From a virus, in IMG/VR virus record IMGVR_UViG_3300022214_000010, positions 1 to 43,877 of that record: DNA of 43,877 nt. One strand, 5' to 3'. The notes beneath the pieces are model-generated. The model worked only from the letters and a program-made list of their open reading frames with translations, searched no databases and was not told the origin of the DNA. Positions 30,901-36,858 of the stretch are shown here, one piece after another. A program made the translations under genes and the position numbers. Numbering within the stretch: the first letter of the stretch is position 1; every line of letters starts with the position of its first letter.

Positions 30901-31280
30901 ACGCCATCGTCGGCGGGAGCGGCCTTGGCGCCAAACTGCTGCAGAAACTCCGCCCCCAGTTCGGCGTCGGACTTCTCCCCGACCGGCGCGCCACGGCGCG
31001 GCCCCGCGATGGCCGCCTCGCGCTCGTCGAAGCGCAGTGTGTCCGCGTCGTAGGCTTCCCGGAGGATCTGTCGGCGCGCTGGATCTGGTTGTCTCTCGAT
31101 GGCGCGGCGATGCTCCTGCCGCTGCGTAGGTTGCGACTCGTAAGCGTCGCTCGCCTCACGCTCGCCTTCGGACATCAGCTGCGCGCGGCGGTTCTCCAGC
31201 GCACGCATCGACGGGCCTTGCCGCCCGTTTGGCGGCTCCAGCTCGTCGAGGATCGCCTTGAAATCGTCGTAACCACTCAC
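18915..31280 (-). CDS. Giant polyvalent virion protein (4121 aa)
   Basis: A single open frame of 12.4 kb, starting GTG at 31280 in a GTGA overlap. Regions, approximate residues: 1-340 coiled/charged; 345-500 hydrophobic helices (VGMAIQSLAIMGPALGAGLI); 560-650 linkers; 1390-1570 two small-barrel segments (VGDRVENEKGDKGEII); 1670-1800 an inorganic-pyrophosphatase-like domain of the polyvalent type (GNYSKGHWIVGPKG, HYGYIKGT, FDKDHLDVFV); 1875-2000 a RadC/JAB metalloprotease-like domain with H1952, H1954 and D1965 (HNHPSG); about 2250 HEFVGHYG; 2655-2670 EEFQSDWAEQGRKRGF; 2880-2900 GGKAMIEFYDKIVP; about 3565 ATAANPEFVVTNLMRDFQQ (LPD38-like); 3775-3795 a membrane-like helix; charged C-terminus. 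Such proteins are packed in podovirus virions and thought to enter the cell with DNA, protecting or modifying it. The individual activities are inferred. Confidence 0.9.
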   Translation of the reverse strand: MSGYDDFKAILDELEPPNGRQGPSMRALENRRAQLMSEGEREASDAYESQPTQRQEHRRAIERQPDPARRQILREAYDADTLRFDEREAAIAGPRRGAPVGEKSDAELGAEFLQQFGAKAAPADDGVLDSVKSAVDRGIDWVSNLLRPSGPEDRRRQQQRIDAAQDGLNQTQRDVIARQRAGALGSAAEPGLRVESSRMRIANIEADREGRPRPYPEAQIANLERQQLPANALSEVERRVQGEAQRARDVAMSDFWRNVEASVKGIDPLYRKMLGGVMMGMAEAPIYRAETPEQGAEGPLTPDLTDQEREQMATLGRTLVKMGEEREKELTKDLRPGLGAQSVGMAIQSLAIMGPALGAGLITRSPLAVIGLMSAETGAIAYGEGREEGLSPGQAGVYAMLHAVIEGGTEYAPVKQLFAGAGKGTLQWFLNFLSKEVGQELLATGLQNAVDKVSVRPEMTWDEYAEELLLTITSTPLAAGAQAGAVRALRGREADAAEQQAAILQKFREGVEQFKQVTEAAAKAAVAQREARGPATHRLEDGTPVRARAEQGKPVRGVWETDEGDLVEADRAEPVKKPEANAEWTVNGVGYEVQITGPGQEIGTARLADGQEVPLTEFASLGEDAKALLGMTRKTVGRKPAPERRPAAAAVEPSPPPGSRSAAVAPPSDVSPEAVRPPQAVTPTPSEPGAELPNGFRAGPEKGSKYRVSRVKSAGGAVMLEKRSPSGIVSSFYVGKDGKLVDADTVELNDGRALGRLWKAIDDEAAAEVKAVLDQMGRLAVNDPDRAPLRQQLIDLVKKPKKPPTEEALRKMREARARRAQVNTDTDSIVSAVIKLGGIGPIERLDITGDTKGSNPKIPFLGALFNAEGESLDGMAEKLYEMGYLNEEERGDLTVIAERIRDEIGPNNTVVPKHWSMQRSDRALAADERAKAELSEDPDRELADEAEALAGDIPLQFDIPPEELAERGLTADASKMVITDLMSQLDEDTRERFSIQYAEAPDEELIVALRRELEKPYDTERDEEGDGDRQTRQRPPPRYKVTKIVDSEAAEGEAAQVAAFTLPDGTELKGRAIGPHFDAVAEHAASDMPKLIAAFDKNAKLNDDGALWTYPPGGTRVRVQKAEFMTWLFSDQAIKTAPKELVETARDAAEHARDVPVDQAAVEARKNRLKAFGPREIDEGAPVAKTPEDVNWNEYLDYFAADINGRRAIILKPVPDMRPWHVVVSGSMGQLRNKGVAQSFDEAKAIAFDGHTKDPEVKTERGGRGTRLVAEQARAAYGNEDGAQWVARIKKRYGDGWLLVAERVIEQVERNIAERPIPGENAIRGTYDWVLASRRELVAQMRRAVFDERSKVKQPKGKYVAGKSKAQVQADDRAKAEAHWRQQEKDYRETFSVGDTVQIHAVIADTVDGASAYVSGTFGKIEKITPTRFHIRTFLYGRSGPESEPLLDARAMDFGEVTHASYAHDDSFTYEKWRDDMQALMAERAPQPDLLGELSQSEIAEREADERSWGEAELPEDEGRALTKPTEFAVGDRVENEKGDKGEIIKAEKVGGEQSVEVKWERTKSVSLIRNANRNPKGIPAPGKLQPWERLRTIAKEKPPERGGDLFSKPTEAPQPKLTGPEPPLLTTPEGTAPPKSVDEQKVPTQQLKLFQRTVDYAAKQAETPESQAQAEAGNYSKGHWIVGPKGHQLDISIETPEGEKRRPEWPPLKDHYGYIKGTIGFDKDHLDVFVKPGTRDDFGGLVFVVNQVVGGFDEHKVMLGYGDLADAREGYLRNYAANWDGLDSIIPMSFKAFTQWAQTKGGKGPKGGPLSTSLAKKFEAMVSLGGEVPASQRKDRDEGAATPQLDLFSQTPVPGTPGVLFEKIVVESERTGSVRLPSTVIRDHVDAASAFTQLVKSPRERFHMLGLNERDEPIAYYDLFAGTLTQTSVYPREVWLALYQTPEVRKVWLAHNHPSGLASPSNADELLNDSLSAGLTRDLGIEFKGHIIIAGQNFHAMGLGTQPLPQVVAQGKEIPVRERVVKLEQDRGVALQSPGAMREYLGRIKPERSGLLLMDAQHRPIAFYYMAKEEMSKLRTHELTSGFAKLMRQVGRNNPAAAVAYFPGEAYSPEIQRAVSNVGGALAGADVRMLDAFTPVDVGSAQGLPSLASFAERGRSTALQPFYSLSGRWSDMTVPKVQEELMSNPIAQAFRSRIEYVDNPYQLPQHMIDELMAIGGIAKVSGAWSPVQGKVYLVASNLQPGEASTTILHEFVGHYGMDQILGEKYVDFMLDVYRSRAGDIQAEARTGPLRNYNFDFRKPEHQIHAASEWLAHRAERGEEANLWQRFVAMVRLWLRENGFVKEWSESDILMMLRQSRLAVINGGNTTYNGSPAWQLAAPRPIWRSTLMDRVRELGPKRATTAEWRKFVGGLLQKGVKPDEIEWTGLREWFDALDADKETTILPKDNVLEFLTDHGVQIEERILGEPNYITPAGITDENEMRNLLRERDNLQVALDAHGFDVEYDEEGKLWGVIDRNNDAFYLADPNRVPRREDEPGRHLLGEEPYAALPDSNVSVEGVGGTLRQAVDRLREIAPTTAWHGDDNFVGLSVTRYEKWALPGGRNYRELLLTLPPPAAPSVVPPYARADAFTPPHFDTLNLFAHVRFDERTDAEGKRVLFVEEFQSDWAEQGRKRGFRGQLPSGHHVEQRGDGMFVVVREGDGARIGGSRPTRAEAVAHFDATAIPRAPFVGKTEQWTALLLKRVIRYAAENGFERVAWTTGDQQNDRYGIGTRVSEVSYEPPGDGQSKYRITGKDTRGRRVDLGYYTAALLPDVVGEDLAKRIIAGEGEADALITEARYRNATQSHFQVTRHGVYLGDAPTKAEAERLAPSMTRARTLRQELRIGGKAMIEFYDKIVPIVANNVLKKVGGGRVVEVGIAEIRTAQGNYIRPSTARASHFDVFYADGTSYGSYRTRELAGDALAKLETLSPSPRPTSVVVMTQLGFDITPAMRDAALRGLPMFSLRDDVSRMADQMRALGRRVDQAYRRGQKNAEDLDAELAQLRVRYSSTLEQLEGELEVEQDAEDAADYSTVEEQFRDSYWRFMGDVPSGMKIETRTELADRLRHIVSGTPSGRAGSDEQLIEAARDAYAAHLARAARRTRFSLREPVGVREVYGVKDGRLLGMAVKRGNAGIWDVYLANGTNENMFARGQFRRDQAASLNEVNRMFNREGLELNVIKPRNLPVPDSSLFDRDWVAPKADSYLRRAVIYFQNRLLLPELYERTIAAQVGAIPESAKAHREARIAHPRAAGKIADFDHDHSEPIIDLMKANRFTLRDVGDYLYARHAPERNAAIESINPDNKAGSGITTERAAQMMQGLRDRLGARFAAMEQIGALANRISRFREDVMIDKGLAKMEAVALLQQKYPNYVPLKEMATDEHVQTEVGGGYQVGRLINTAFGRFTEAQSEFILPALIAQAKGTISAGENAAVLRSLLRQVEFAPNPGVWRIQKHVWKPYIDQDTGQVQYAPRSVLIDAKYGGRAISVPVNGERVIIMMADERMAQAYKTSGQPVSEFTQMIGTITRFYALMATAANPEFVVTNLMRDFQQAVIRISGEQNPGLALKVAKDVPGALWGAFAGLHAKGQLKPDSGDWHRWYRRYIEAGGHVAYRGLQDVETQHKDFLTTLADSGIMPEAVAGLTKTRLRAHRVAKVAGVKFFANLIINANGAVENALRLSTFKNAVESGWNEKDAAFLARNVTVDFNLKGNAGTLIGAYYMFFNANIQGSALLFRSVANHRAIQALALMLFLLGMGFDWWNRRESATEPDGRKVYDNINDAIKERNFILMTPDGEDAITVPLPFGFNVFYVAGVHAMSVMQGAKTPLDAAGDMLVTMINAFNPFGQSPESALGALQLISPTFFDPFAQAMTNRNWFDRSIVPERPRTAPPQAKSATYYAGTPQGYVDVTAWLNEATGGNEVRSGILDIAPNMLEHWTRSIFGGAGAFYARTAEFVHGKAVGAEPEVRDIPFLRRFYYQPKDFELSHRFYENLNAAETAHFEVQRAFERGQQDKARAYASEFRGERSMYAEAQAVERQIGVLRKEVWRVRKNDRLTDDQRTKQIEQLQGRIRQAMMGFNKRFEERAAP

Positions 31281-32407
31281 CTACGCTTCCCCGGGATCTG
31301 ATCAAACAGATAGCGCGCGACATCATCGCCGTATGCCCTGCGGATACGCCCGATCGCCTGCATGAGCGCCTGGGCTGCTTTGTCGCCATTTTTGGCGGCA
31401 CGCGACACGCCTTCCGCGTCCTTCGGGTCGACCTTGGACTTTCCGAGCGCGGTGGCCGCATCCAGCGCCTCGCGTTTGGCGCCGGCGAATTCGGTCCGAG
31501 TTTCGGTGATGGCCTTCTTCGCTGCCTCTTCGGGCTTCTCGCCATTGCGCACGAGCTCGCCCATCTTGGTGTAGATGTGCGGCACCATTTTCGCGTCGTC
31601 CTCGCTCGAATACACGTTGGCGAAATGCCCCGGGATGGAGGTCGTTTTCAAGCCCGAGTCAACGAACGATTTCCCCAGCTTGATGCCACGATCATCAGCA
31701 ACGGCTTGCGCGCTTGCCGCCCTCGTGGTCGCGACTGCTTCGCGTGATTCAGCTGCGATGCGCGCGCGCTCTGCGGCAGCGTCAGCTTTGACCTGTTCTT
31801 TCTCGAGCCCGTAGTCTGCTTCCAGGCGTTTTTTCAGAACTTCGACCGGGTTGTACAGCTTGTAGGCCATCATGCCCAACTCCTCGTCGGGCGAATACTG
31901 GCGGCCATCCTTGGTCTTGCCGCCCTTGAGCACGCGCTCGCCACCCTGCGGGCTGGTCAGGATGATCGAACCGGAGTCAGTGCGCACCGCCTTGAATTGG
32001 TGCGTGCCGCCCTCTCCACCGCCCGCCATTTCCGGGAACATCTGGGCGAAGGCATTGGCGACGTGCTGCGGGTCACCAGTGGAATGGAATTGGCCGAGCC
32101 CCATCTTGAGGATCTTCTCTTTGGCCTGCGCTTCGCTGAGCGCCCTCTCCTCGCGCTCCATACCGCCCTTTTTCAATTTCGCGATGTCGAGATTCAGGTC
32201 GGTGATCCGTAGCTCGCGATCGCCTTTCTCGATCCCCTGCGTCAGCGCGCGTCGACGTAGCGGTTGCAGCTCGCGCTCCTGCGACATGCGCTCGTCCTGC
32301 CGCGCTTCGTCCTTTCGAAAACGCTCCTCCTCGAGGTCGAAGCGCCGCTCATCCTGAATGGCGCGCGCGGCGCCGTAGATGGCACTACCGAAAGTTCCGC
32401 TCGCCAT
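31277..32407 (-). CDS. 376-aa coiled-coil internal virion protein candidate
   Basis: The ATG follows GGGAGGTAG, and the end overlaps the giant gene's GTG. The N-terminal 110 residues are a long charged helix (IQDERRFDLEEERFRKDEAR, LRITDLNLDIAKLKK). A small compact part follows (LGQFHSTGDPQHVANAFAQM, HQFKAVRTDSGSIILTSPQG), then more coiled helix and a short C-terminal region (ALMQAIGRIRRAYGDDVARYL) that looks folded. Its place immediately before the giant gene suggests that it is an internal or ejection protein forming a complex with it, as in short-tailed phages. I know no enzymatic motif here. Confidence 0.76.
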   Translation of the reverse strand: MASGTFGSAIYGAARAIQDERRFDLEEERFRKDEARQDERMSQERELQPLRRRALTQGIEKGDRELRITDLNLDIAKLKKGGMEREERALSEAQAKEKILKMGLGQFHSTGDPQHVANAFAQMFPEMAGGGEGGTHQFKAVRTDSGSIILTSPQGGERVLKGGKTKDGRQYSPDEELGMMAYKLYNPVEVLKKRLEADYGLEKEQVKADAAAERARIAAESREAVATTRAASAQAVADDRGIKLGKSFVDSGLKTTSIPGHFANVYSSEDDAKMVPHIYTKMGELVRNGEKPEEAAKKAITETRTEFAGAKREALDAATALGKSKVDPKDAEGVSRAAKNGDKAAQALMQAIGRIRRAYGDDVARYLFDQIPGKRR

Positions 32408-32409
32408 GA

Positions 32410-33486
32410 CTACCTCCCTCTCCGAGTGCTCAGCGCCTCGCGCGGTAGCGATACGAAGATTGCGTCCTCGACGTCAGCCGGCAATCCGCGGCGTTGCAGC
32501 ACGCCCCCGTTAGCCATGCCAGCGCGCTCGCGCTCCGGCGCCGGCCGGTGGTACTTCTGCAGCATCTTGTCGAAGAACTCCTGGCCTTTCTTGCGCACAA
32601 CGTCGGCCGGGATCACGTACTCCCCGCTCGACAGCTGCACGCGCTTTCGGCCATCGACAACGGCAGGGACGCTATCGCTCGTGCCAGTCCCGGGACCATC
32701 GATCCTGCCACCGTGTTTCAACTGCAGTTGGCTGTAGTCCTGCGATACACCTGGTTGGTTGAACCCGACGTCGTAGACGCTGCCCGCCGCGCCGCCGTCG
32801 AACGTAGACCCACCAGGTTGTCCACCAGGTTGATTGAACCAGCGGCGCGCAGCATTGGCGATCGCCACGCTGCCATAGGCCGATTGTGACGCTTGCTGCT
32901 GAGCGAGTTGCTGCTGCCCAAGGCTCATCGCACCTGCAGTCTGCGCCGACCTTCCGGCGATCGCGCCCGCAGACGCCGCCGAGGCACTCGCATCTTGTGG
33001 AAGCCGCTGGAACGCCTGTACCGTTTGCAAGGTACGGGCCCAGTCGCGATCATCCACGGTACGACGCGCATCGGTAATCGCCTTGCTGACCGCGCCCGCC
33101 TCGTCGATGTACGTCGGCGCCATGAGCGCCGCATAGCCCTGGTCGCCGGGATTACGCTGGCGGCCAATGGCGCGCTCCAACTGCTGCCTGGCTTGGCCGA
33201 AGGCGGCCTTCGTCTCGCCGGCAACCTGCGCTTGCTCCTGCTCTACCGTGATCGGGCTGCGCTTGTCGACCAGAGACTTCAGGAGCGGCACCGCCTCAGT
33301 TTTGTAGAGATCCCATTCCTCCTGGGACATGTCCACCAGCTGGCGCTGGATGGCGTTGGCCTCGAACTGAGCCTCGGCTTGCAACTGCGCGGACGTCATT
33401 GAAGCTCGCGACGCGGCTCTGGACGCCGAAGCGCTGTTTAGCGAACCTATCACCGCGACTCCCGCGGCCACCCATCCCATGCTCAT
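32410..33486 (-). CDS. 358-aa structural/internal virion protein with GPGTGTSD region
   Basis: It starts with a hydrophobic N-terminus (WVAAGVAVIGSLNSASASRA) and a helical/Gln-rich middle. The C-terminal part carries GRIDGPGTGTSDSVPAVVDG, LSSGEYVIPADVVRKKGQEF and FDKMLQKYH, a motif seen at the end of many phage virion-associated proteins with glycine-rich repeats. ATG follows GGAGAAAA, in an ATGA overlap with the cupin-like gene. Its position before the two internal protein genes points to a role in the tail or ejection assembly. A transglycosylase fold was looked for but I do not see one. Confidence 0.76.
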   Translation of the reverse strand: MSMGWVAAGVAVIGSLNSASASRAASRASMTSAQLQAEAQFEANAIQRQLVDMSQEEWDLYKTEAVPLLKSLVDKRSPITVEQEQAQVAGETKAAFGQARQQLERAIGRQRNPGDQGYAALMAPTYIDEAGAVSKAITDARRTVDDRDWARTLQTVQAFQRLPQDASASAASAGAIAGRSAQTAGAMSLGQQQLAQQQASQSAYGSVAIANAARRWFNQPGGQPGGSTFDGGAAGSVYDVGFNQPGVSQDYSQLQLKHGGRIDGPGTGTSDSVPAVVDGRKRVQLSSGEYVIPADVVRKKGQEFFDKMLQKYHRPAPERERAGMANGGVLQRRGLPADVEDAIFVSLPREALSTRRGR

Positions 33487-33977
33487 GGGTTTTCTCCTTT
33501 TTCTTCGATCATTCTACGGAACTCCAGGTATTCCTCGGTCGTTTCGGCTGTGAAGTCCCGTTCGATCTTGTCGGGGTCGGTTTCGTCGGTGCCAATCAGG
33601 GTCAGCCACACCGTGTCCTCATTGGCAAAGGCAAGTCGCTTTGTGCCTGCTGGTGAGAGCACGATGAAGGGCGGCGTGACGCGCTTCGGACCGGCCTCGG
33701 TAAGCACGGTCAGATCGCCCGAGACGAGCACGTTGATCTGCGGGTACTTGTGGATCTTGCCGCTCAGAAAGCAGTCCTTCGGGATGAAGATTGCGCGCCC
33801 GTAGACGCCGCGCGCGAAGTAGTGCTCCAGGTGAAAGGCGCCCGGATCTGGCAACTTCGCCATCAGCTGGTCGCACAACTCCACTTGCCGCCGGAGCTCG
33901 TCCTGCCGTGCCGGCGGTGGCGGCGCGAAGTGCATCACTTCGTCGCGATACTTGAGTTGGCGCTCGACCGGGATCAT
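33483..33977 (-). CDS. 164-aa cupin-like virion-associated protein
   Basis: Residues about 45-140 have the strand pattern of a cupin: HLEHYFARGVYGRAIFIPKD, FLSGKIHKYPQINVLVSGDL, VLTEAGPKRVTPPFIVLSPA and GTKRLAFANEDTVWLTLIGT. This combination is familiar in podophage morphogenesis clusters and is often called a 'cupin domain' phage protein. Single His residues of the metal site are visible (HLEH, KIHK), but the full set is incomplete, so catalysis is doubtful. A structural role, for instance at the tail or portal, fits better. It starts at ATG overlapping no gene on its left and ends in ATGA. Confidence 0.75.
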   Translation of the reverse strand: MIPVERQLKYRDEVMHFAPPPPARQDELRRQVELCDQLMAKLPDPGAFHLEHYFARGVYGRAIFIPKDCFLSGKIHKYPQINVLVSGDLTVLTEAGPKRVTPPFIVLSPAGTKRLAFANEDTVWLTLIGTDETDPDKIERDFTAETTEEYLEFRRMIEEKGENP

Positions 33978-34180
33978 TCGATCACCCCGTCGTTCACGAC
34001 CGCTGCATCCACGAGATCCTGGATCGTGACAAAGCGGCTGTTCGTGCGGGCGGCCACGCGCCCCTCGCGCACGTCCAGCGAATAGATGATGCTCTCCAGA
34101 AGGTCGCGCATCGGCTTCGGCGTATCCGGCGGAATATCGCCGAGCGCTGGCACCTTGATCTTGCGTCCGATGCTAGGCAT
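33974..34180 (-). CDS. 68-aa small structural-cluster protein
   Basis: The ATG at 34180 follows GGAGG and overlaps the stop of the 621-aa gene by one base (TGATG); a TTG one codon upstream is the alternative. The protein has a Pro-rich start (KVPALGDIPPDTPKPM) and a helix (RDLLESIIYSLDVREGR) followed by FVTIQDLVDAAVVNDG. Small proteins of this kind sit between tail genes of short-tailed phages and are likely virion or chaperone components. No motif reveals more. Confidence 0.7.
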   Translation of the reverse strand: MPSIGRKIKVPALGDIPPDTPKPMRDLLESIIYSLDVREGRVAARTNSRFVTIQDLVDAAVVNDGVIE

Positions 34181-36045
34181 CAAACCTCCGACAACTCTTC
34201 CGCCGAGCTCGCCAGCGTTACCTGCGTCACTTCAACCGACCCGCTGAGCTCGAATTGGTGCGTCTCCGGCAGGATCCCGGCCGGCATCGGGAATGGCTCC
34301 TTGGACCCGACGTCCACCGTGAGCACGAGCAGACCGTCAGCCCAATACTTGAACGTCACTATGCCAGTGATGTAGTCGGTGTCCACGGGATCACGCAGAT
34401 AGGTATCGCCGTTGATCGGCGCCCCGCCGTTGATTTCGAAGCCATGCAGATCGCTCGCGTCGCCGTTCCCGTTGATCGGGCCGTCCGTGTCCGGCTGGGC
34501 AGTGTTGAAGGCGATGATCGCCGCGACCTGGGCTTCAATGGCCGCGATTTCCTCGGCACTCAAGCCGGCGCCGAAGTCGGCGATGATCTGCCCGAATGCC
34601 ATGTTGTCCAAGCCGTTCGCCACGAAAACCTTGGATTTCCACTCGTACGCCTTCGGATTTGTAGGATCCTCGTCCCACTCGAAGACGTAGTTCACGTTCC
34701 CGGCCAAGATGTACTTCGTGGCGACGAATAGTTTCTCGTCGACCGGGCTGTCGTACGCGGCATACATATACTCGCCCAGCTTGACCAGGAAGGCACGCTC
34801 GGCACGATCAAGGATGAACCCGCCACCGCTCTTGTTGCCGTTGCCGTCCAGCTGGCCGTTCTCGAACCATCCGTAGTAGCGGCCCTCGTGGAATGTGGCG
34901 TGAATCGTGGCCGGATAAAACTGCGGTTGCCACTCGTCGCGCGTGACGAACTCCTGCGTGGCGTTCACGACGCTCACGCCATCGAACAGCGCAACCCCGA
35001 AAGGCGTGGCCCACAGCACACCAATCGGCCCGGACGCAATGCTGCGCTTCGACGCCCCGGGGAACAGCCCGGGATGGCGCCGGAACGAATACGCCGCTGG
35101 ATCCACGCCGCGGCCGATGAACGGATACGCCTCGGTCACCACCACGATGGTCGTCTCAACCAGGCCCAAGCCGACAATCGGCCAGTTGACCGCATAGCGA
35201 TTGACCAGCGGATAGGCATGCGGCTTGTAGGGCTCGGACAAGTAAATCTCGTTGCCCTTGAATCCGGCCGTGATGCCATTGGGTAGCGCGATCAATCCGA
35301 TCAGGCCGTCCGGTGGCGGAAGGTAGTTGATGCTCTCGATCAAATCGCCCAGGGCGACGGTCGCCACGTTGTCTCCGGTCGGGCTGGTGCCGATGGCAAC
35401 CTGCGACACAAACAAGTAGCCCGAGCCCTCGTTGCGGTAAAGGTTCTTGTGCGTGATGCCGTAATCAGCCGGCGTGGCCATGGCGCCATTGGGCAAAGTC
35501 ACGCTCGCTTGCTGATTGACCAGCGTGAGGCTATTGGACACCGGGCTGGGCGGGCCCTCTTCTTCGGTCCCGTCAGAGAACTTGCGCACGAACGTGAATA
35601 CCCATGTCGCGGTGGCGTTGAGCGCGCCCGCGCCGTTGAGCGAGGCGACGGGCGCCGTGTTCGGCGCCGGGATCCCGAGAATGTAGCTATCGGGCGGCCG
35701 GAAGGTGCCGGTCGTGCCAGCGTCGAAAATGTCATTCGTTGTGACGCGCGGCGTGTCGGTGCCCGTGAAATAGAGCTTCTCGAGCGCATCGCCCGCGATG
35801 GGGCCAGGAACGACGTTGACGTCCTGCGTCCAAGCGAGCCAGTCAGCGCCGCCGTTGTAGAGGTAGAGCGTTCTGATGTCGCCGCTTTTCGCGAGCTGCA
35901 CCACTGGTAGATCGCCGTCGAACGGACGCAGCTTTTGCGACCACAGTTTCGCGTTGCTGGCCTCGACGGCCTGCCGATCGTCAAGCACGGTATCGCCCAT
36001 TTTGGGGGCGATACCGAGAAAACGATTGACGTGGATGCGGCTCAC
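34180..36045 (-). CDS. 621-aa tail/virion protein with beta-rich domains
   Basis: The start is GTG at 36045, overlapping the stop of the 65-aa gene by one base. The sequence is strand-rich throughout. The start (FLGIAPKMGDTVLDDRQAVE, ASNAKLWSQKLRPFDGDLPV) is a typical N-terminus of phage proteins of this size. The middle contains a fibronectin-like stretch (WVFTFVRKFSDGTEEEGPPS). YAVNWPIVGLGLVETTIVVV, YSFRRHPGLFPGASKRSIAS and VLWATPFGVALFDG look like blades of a propeller. It fits the large beta-structured tail-tube or nozzle-like protein of podophages. The exact place in the tail is inferred from gene order. Confidence 0.76.
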   Translation of the reverse strand: MSRIHVNRFLGIAPKMGDTVLDDRQAVEASNAKLWSQKLRPFDGDLPVVQLAKSGDIRTLYLYNGGADWLAWTQDVNVVPGPIAGDALEKLYFTGTDTPRVTTNDIFDAGTTGTFRPPDSYILGIPAPNTAPVASLNGAGALNATATWVFTFVRKFSDGTEEEGPPSPVSNSLTLVNQQASVTLPNGAMATPADYGITHKNLYRNEGSGYLFVSQVAIGTSPTGDNVATVALGDLIESINYLPPPDGLIGLIALPNGITAGFKGNEIYLSEPYKPHAYPLVNRYAVNWPIVGLGLVETTIVVVTEAYPFIGRGVDPAAYSFRRHPGLFPGASKRSIASGPIGVLWATPFGVALFDGVSVVNATQEFVTRDEWQPQFYPATIHATFHEGRYYGWFENGQLDGNGNKSGGGFILDRAERAFLVKLGEYMYAAYDSPVDEKLFVATKYILAGNVNYVFEWDEDPTNPKAYEWKSKVFVANGLDNMAFGQIIADFGAGLSAEEIAAIEAQVAAIIAFNTAQPDTDGPINGNGDASDLHGFEINGGAPINGDTYLRDPVDTDYITGIVTFKYWADGLLVLTVDVGSKEPFPMPAGILPETHQFELSGSVEVTQVTLASSAEELSEV

Positions 36046-36242
36046 TAGGTCGCTTTGTCGATCTTGTCCTGCGCCTCGGTTTCTGACGCGATGCGCTTGG
36101 CCTCCAGCGCATCGGTGATCTGATCCGGAGTTGCGCCCTCTGACTCCATCGTACGCACGTCGTGAACCAGCGCCTCCCGCTCGATGCCGGCGAGCGCCGC
36201 CGTGATCAGGAAGTCAGCCAGTCTTGCGAGTCCACCGTTCAT
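36045..36242 (-). CDS. 65-aa small helical protein
   Basis: The ATG at 36242 has an AGGAG site. The protein is helical: LARLADFLITAALAGIEREA, then EGATPDQITDALEAKRIASE. The first helix is hydrophobic enough to touch a membrane but is short. It lies between the holin-like gene and the 621-aa tail gene, and its TAG overlaps the next GTG. Function is unknown. A chaperone or small tail component is possible. Confidence 0.66.
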   Translation of the reverse strand: MNGGLARLADFLITAALAGIEREALVHDVRTMESEGATPDQITDALEAKRIASETEAQDKIDKAT

Positions 36243-36271
36243 ATTTGTCTCCTTGCGTTCTGGTTGAAGGG

Positions 36272-36850
36272 CTACGGCTTACGAGCTTCGGCCGCGATGC
36301 GTTTCTGAATCGCCAGGATCACCCTTCGGATCGCCTCGGCCTGGGTCTGGGCGTCAACGACCAAGCCGGCGCGTAGCAGCTCGCGCGCTTCGCCCACCTT
36401 CTTGCCGGCCGCCTTGGTTTCGTCGAGCCAGCCCTGCGCCTGCGCCTTGGTCCAGACGCCAGCCGCCGCGTTGTCGCCGATCACCTTGTTCACCGACGCG
36501 AGAAGCACATTCGCCTCGTCGATGGCATTGCGCGCTGCGGCGACGGCCTTCGACTCGGTGCTGGTTACGCCGTGCACTGGCTCAGTGAAAGACTTGCATG
36601 CCGGCAGCGTCAGGATCATCGACATAGCCGCAACGAGGGCGAGCAACTCTAGGCGGACGAACCCGCCTTGGCTCGATGCACCGTCGCTGGGCGCGTTGCG
36701 TACCTGGTACACCCCGAATGCTGTAAGCGCTGCGAGGATGAGGTCGACGATTGGAGCGGCCTGCCCCGTCAGATCCACACCGAAATTCTGGTGCAGAAGC
36801 ATCAACGCCAGGCCTACTAGGGACGTAATCAGCTTGCTGTACTGGGTCAT
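36272..36850 (-). CDS. Holin-like protein fused to a lipobox-bearing domain
   Basis: A 192-aa protein. Residues about 7-24 (LITSLVGLALMLLHQ) and 33-51 (IVDLILAALTAFGVYQV) form two spans, as in short class II-type holins. After a link (RNAPSDGASSQGGF) a third hydrophobic stretch, LELLALVAAMSMILTLPAC, ends in a lipobox with C85, followed by a soluble helical region (SKAVAAARNAIDEANVLL, EARELLRAGLVVDAQTQ). The second half has the form of an outer-membrane lipoprotein, so an internal start near residue 65-69 would give a separate product. AGGAGG precedes the ATG. It lies with the endolysin and a membrane protein. Holin assignment fits; the fusion is odd. Confidence 0.7.
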   Translation of the reverse strand: MTQYSKLITSLVGLALMLLHQNFGVDLTGQAAPIVDLILAALTAFGVYQVRNAPSDGASSQGGFVRLELLALVAAMSMILTLPACKSFTEPVHGVTSTESKAVAAARNAIDEANVLLASVNKVIGDNAAAGVWTKAQAQGWLDETKAAGKKVGEARELLRAGLVVDAQTQAEAIRRVILAIQKRIAAEARKP

Positions 36851-36858
36851 GCGTCCTC

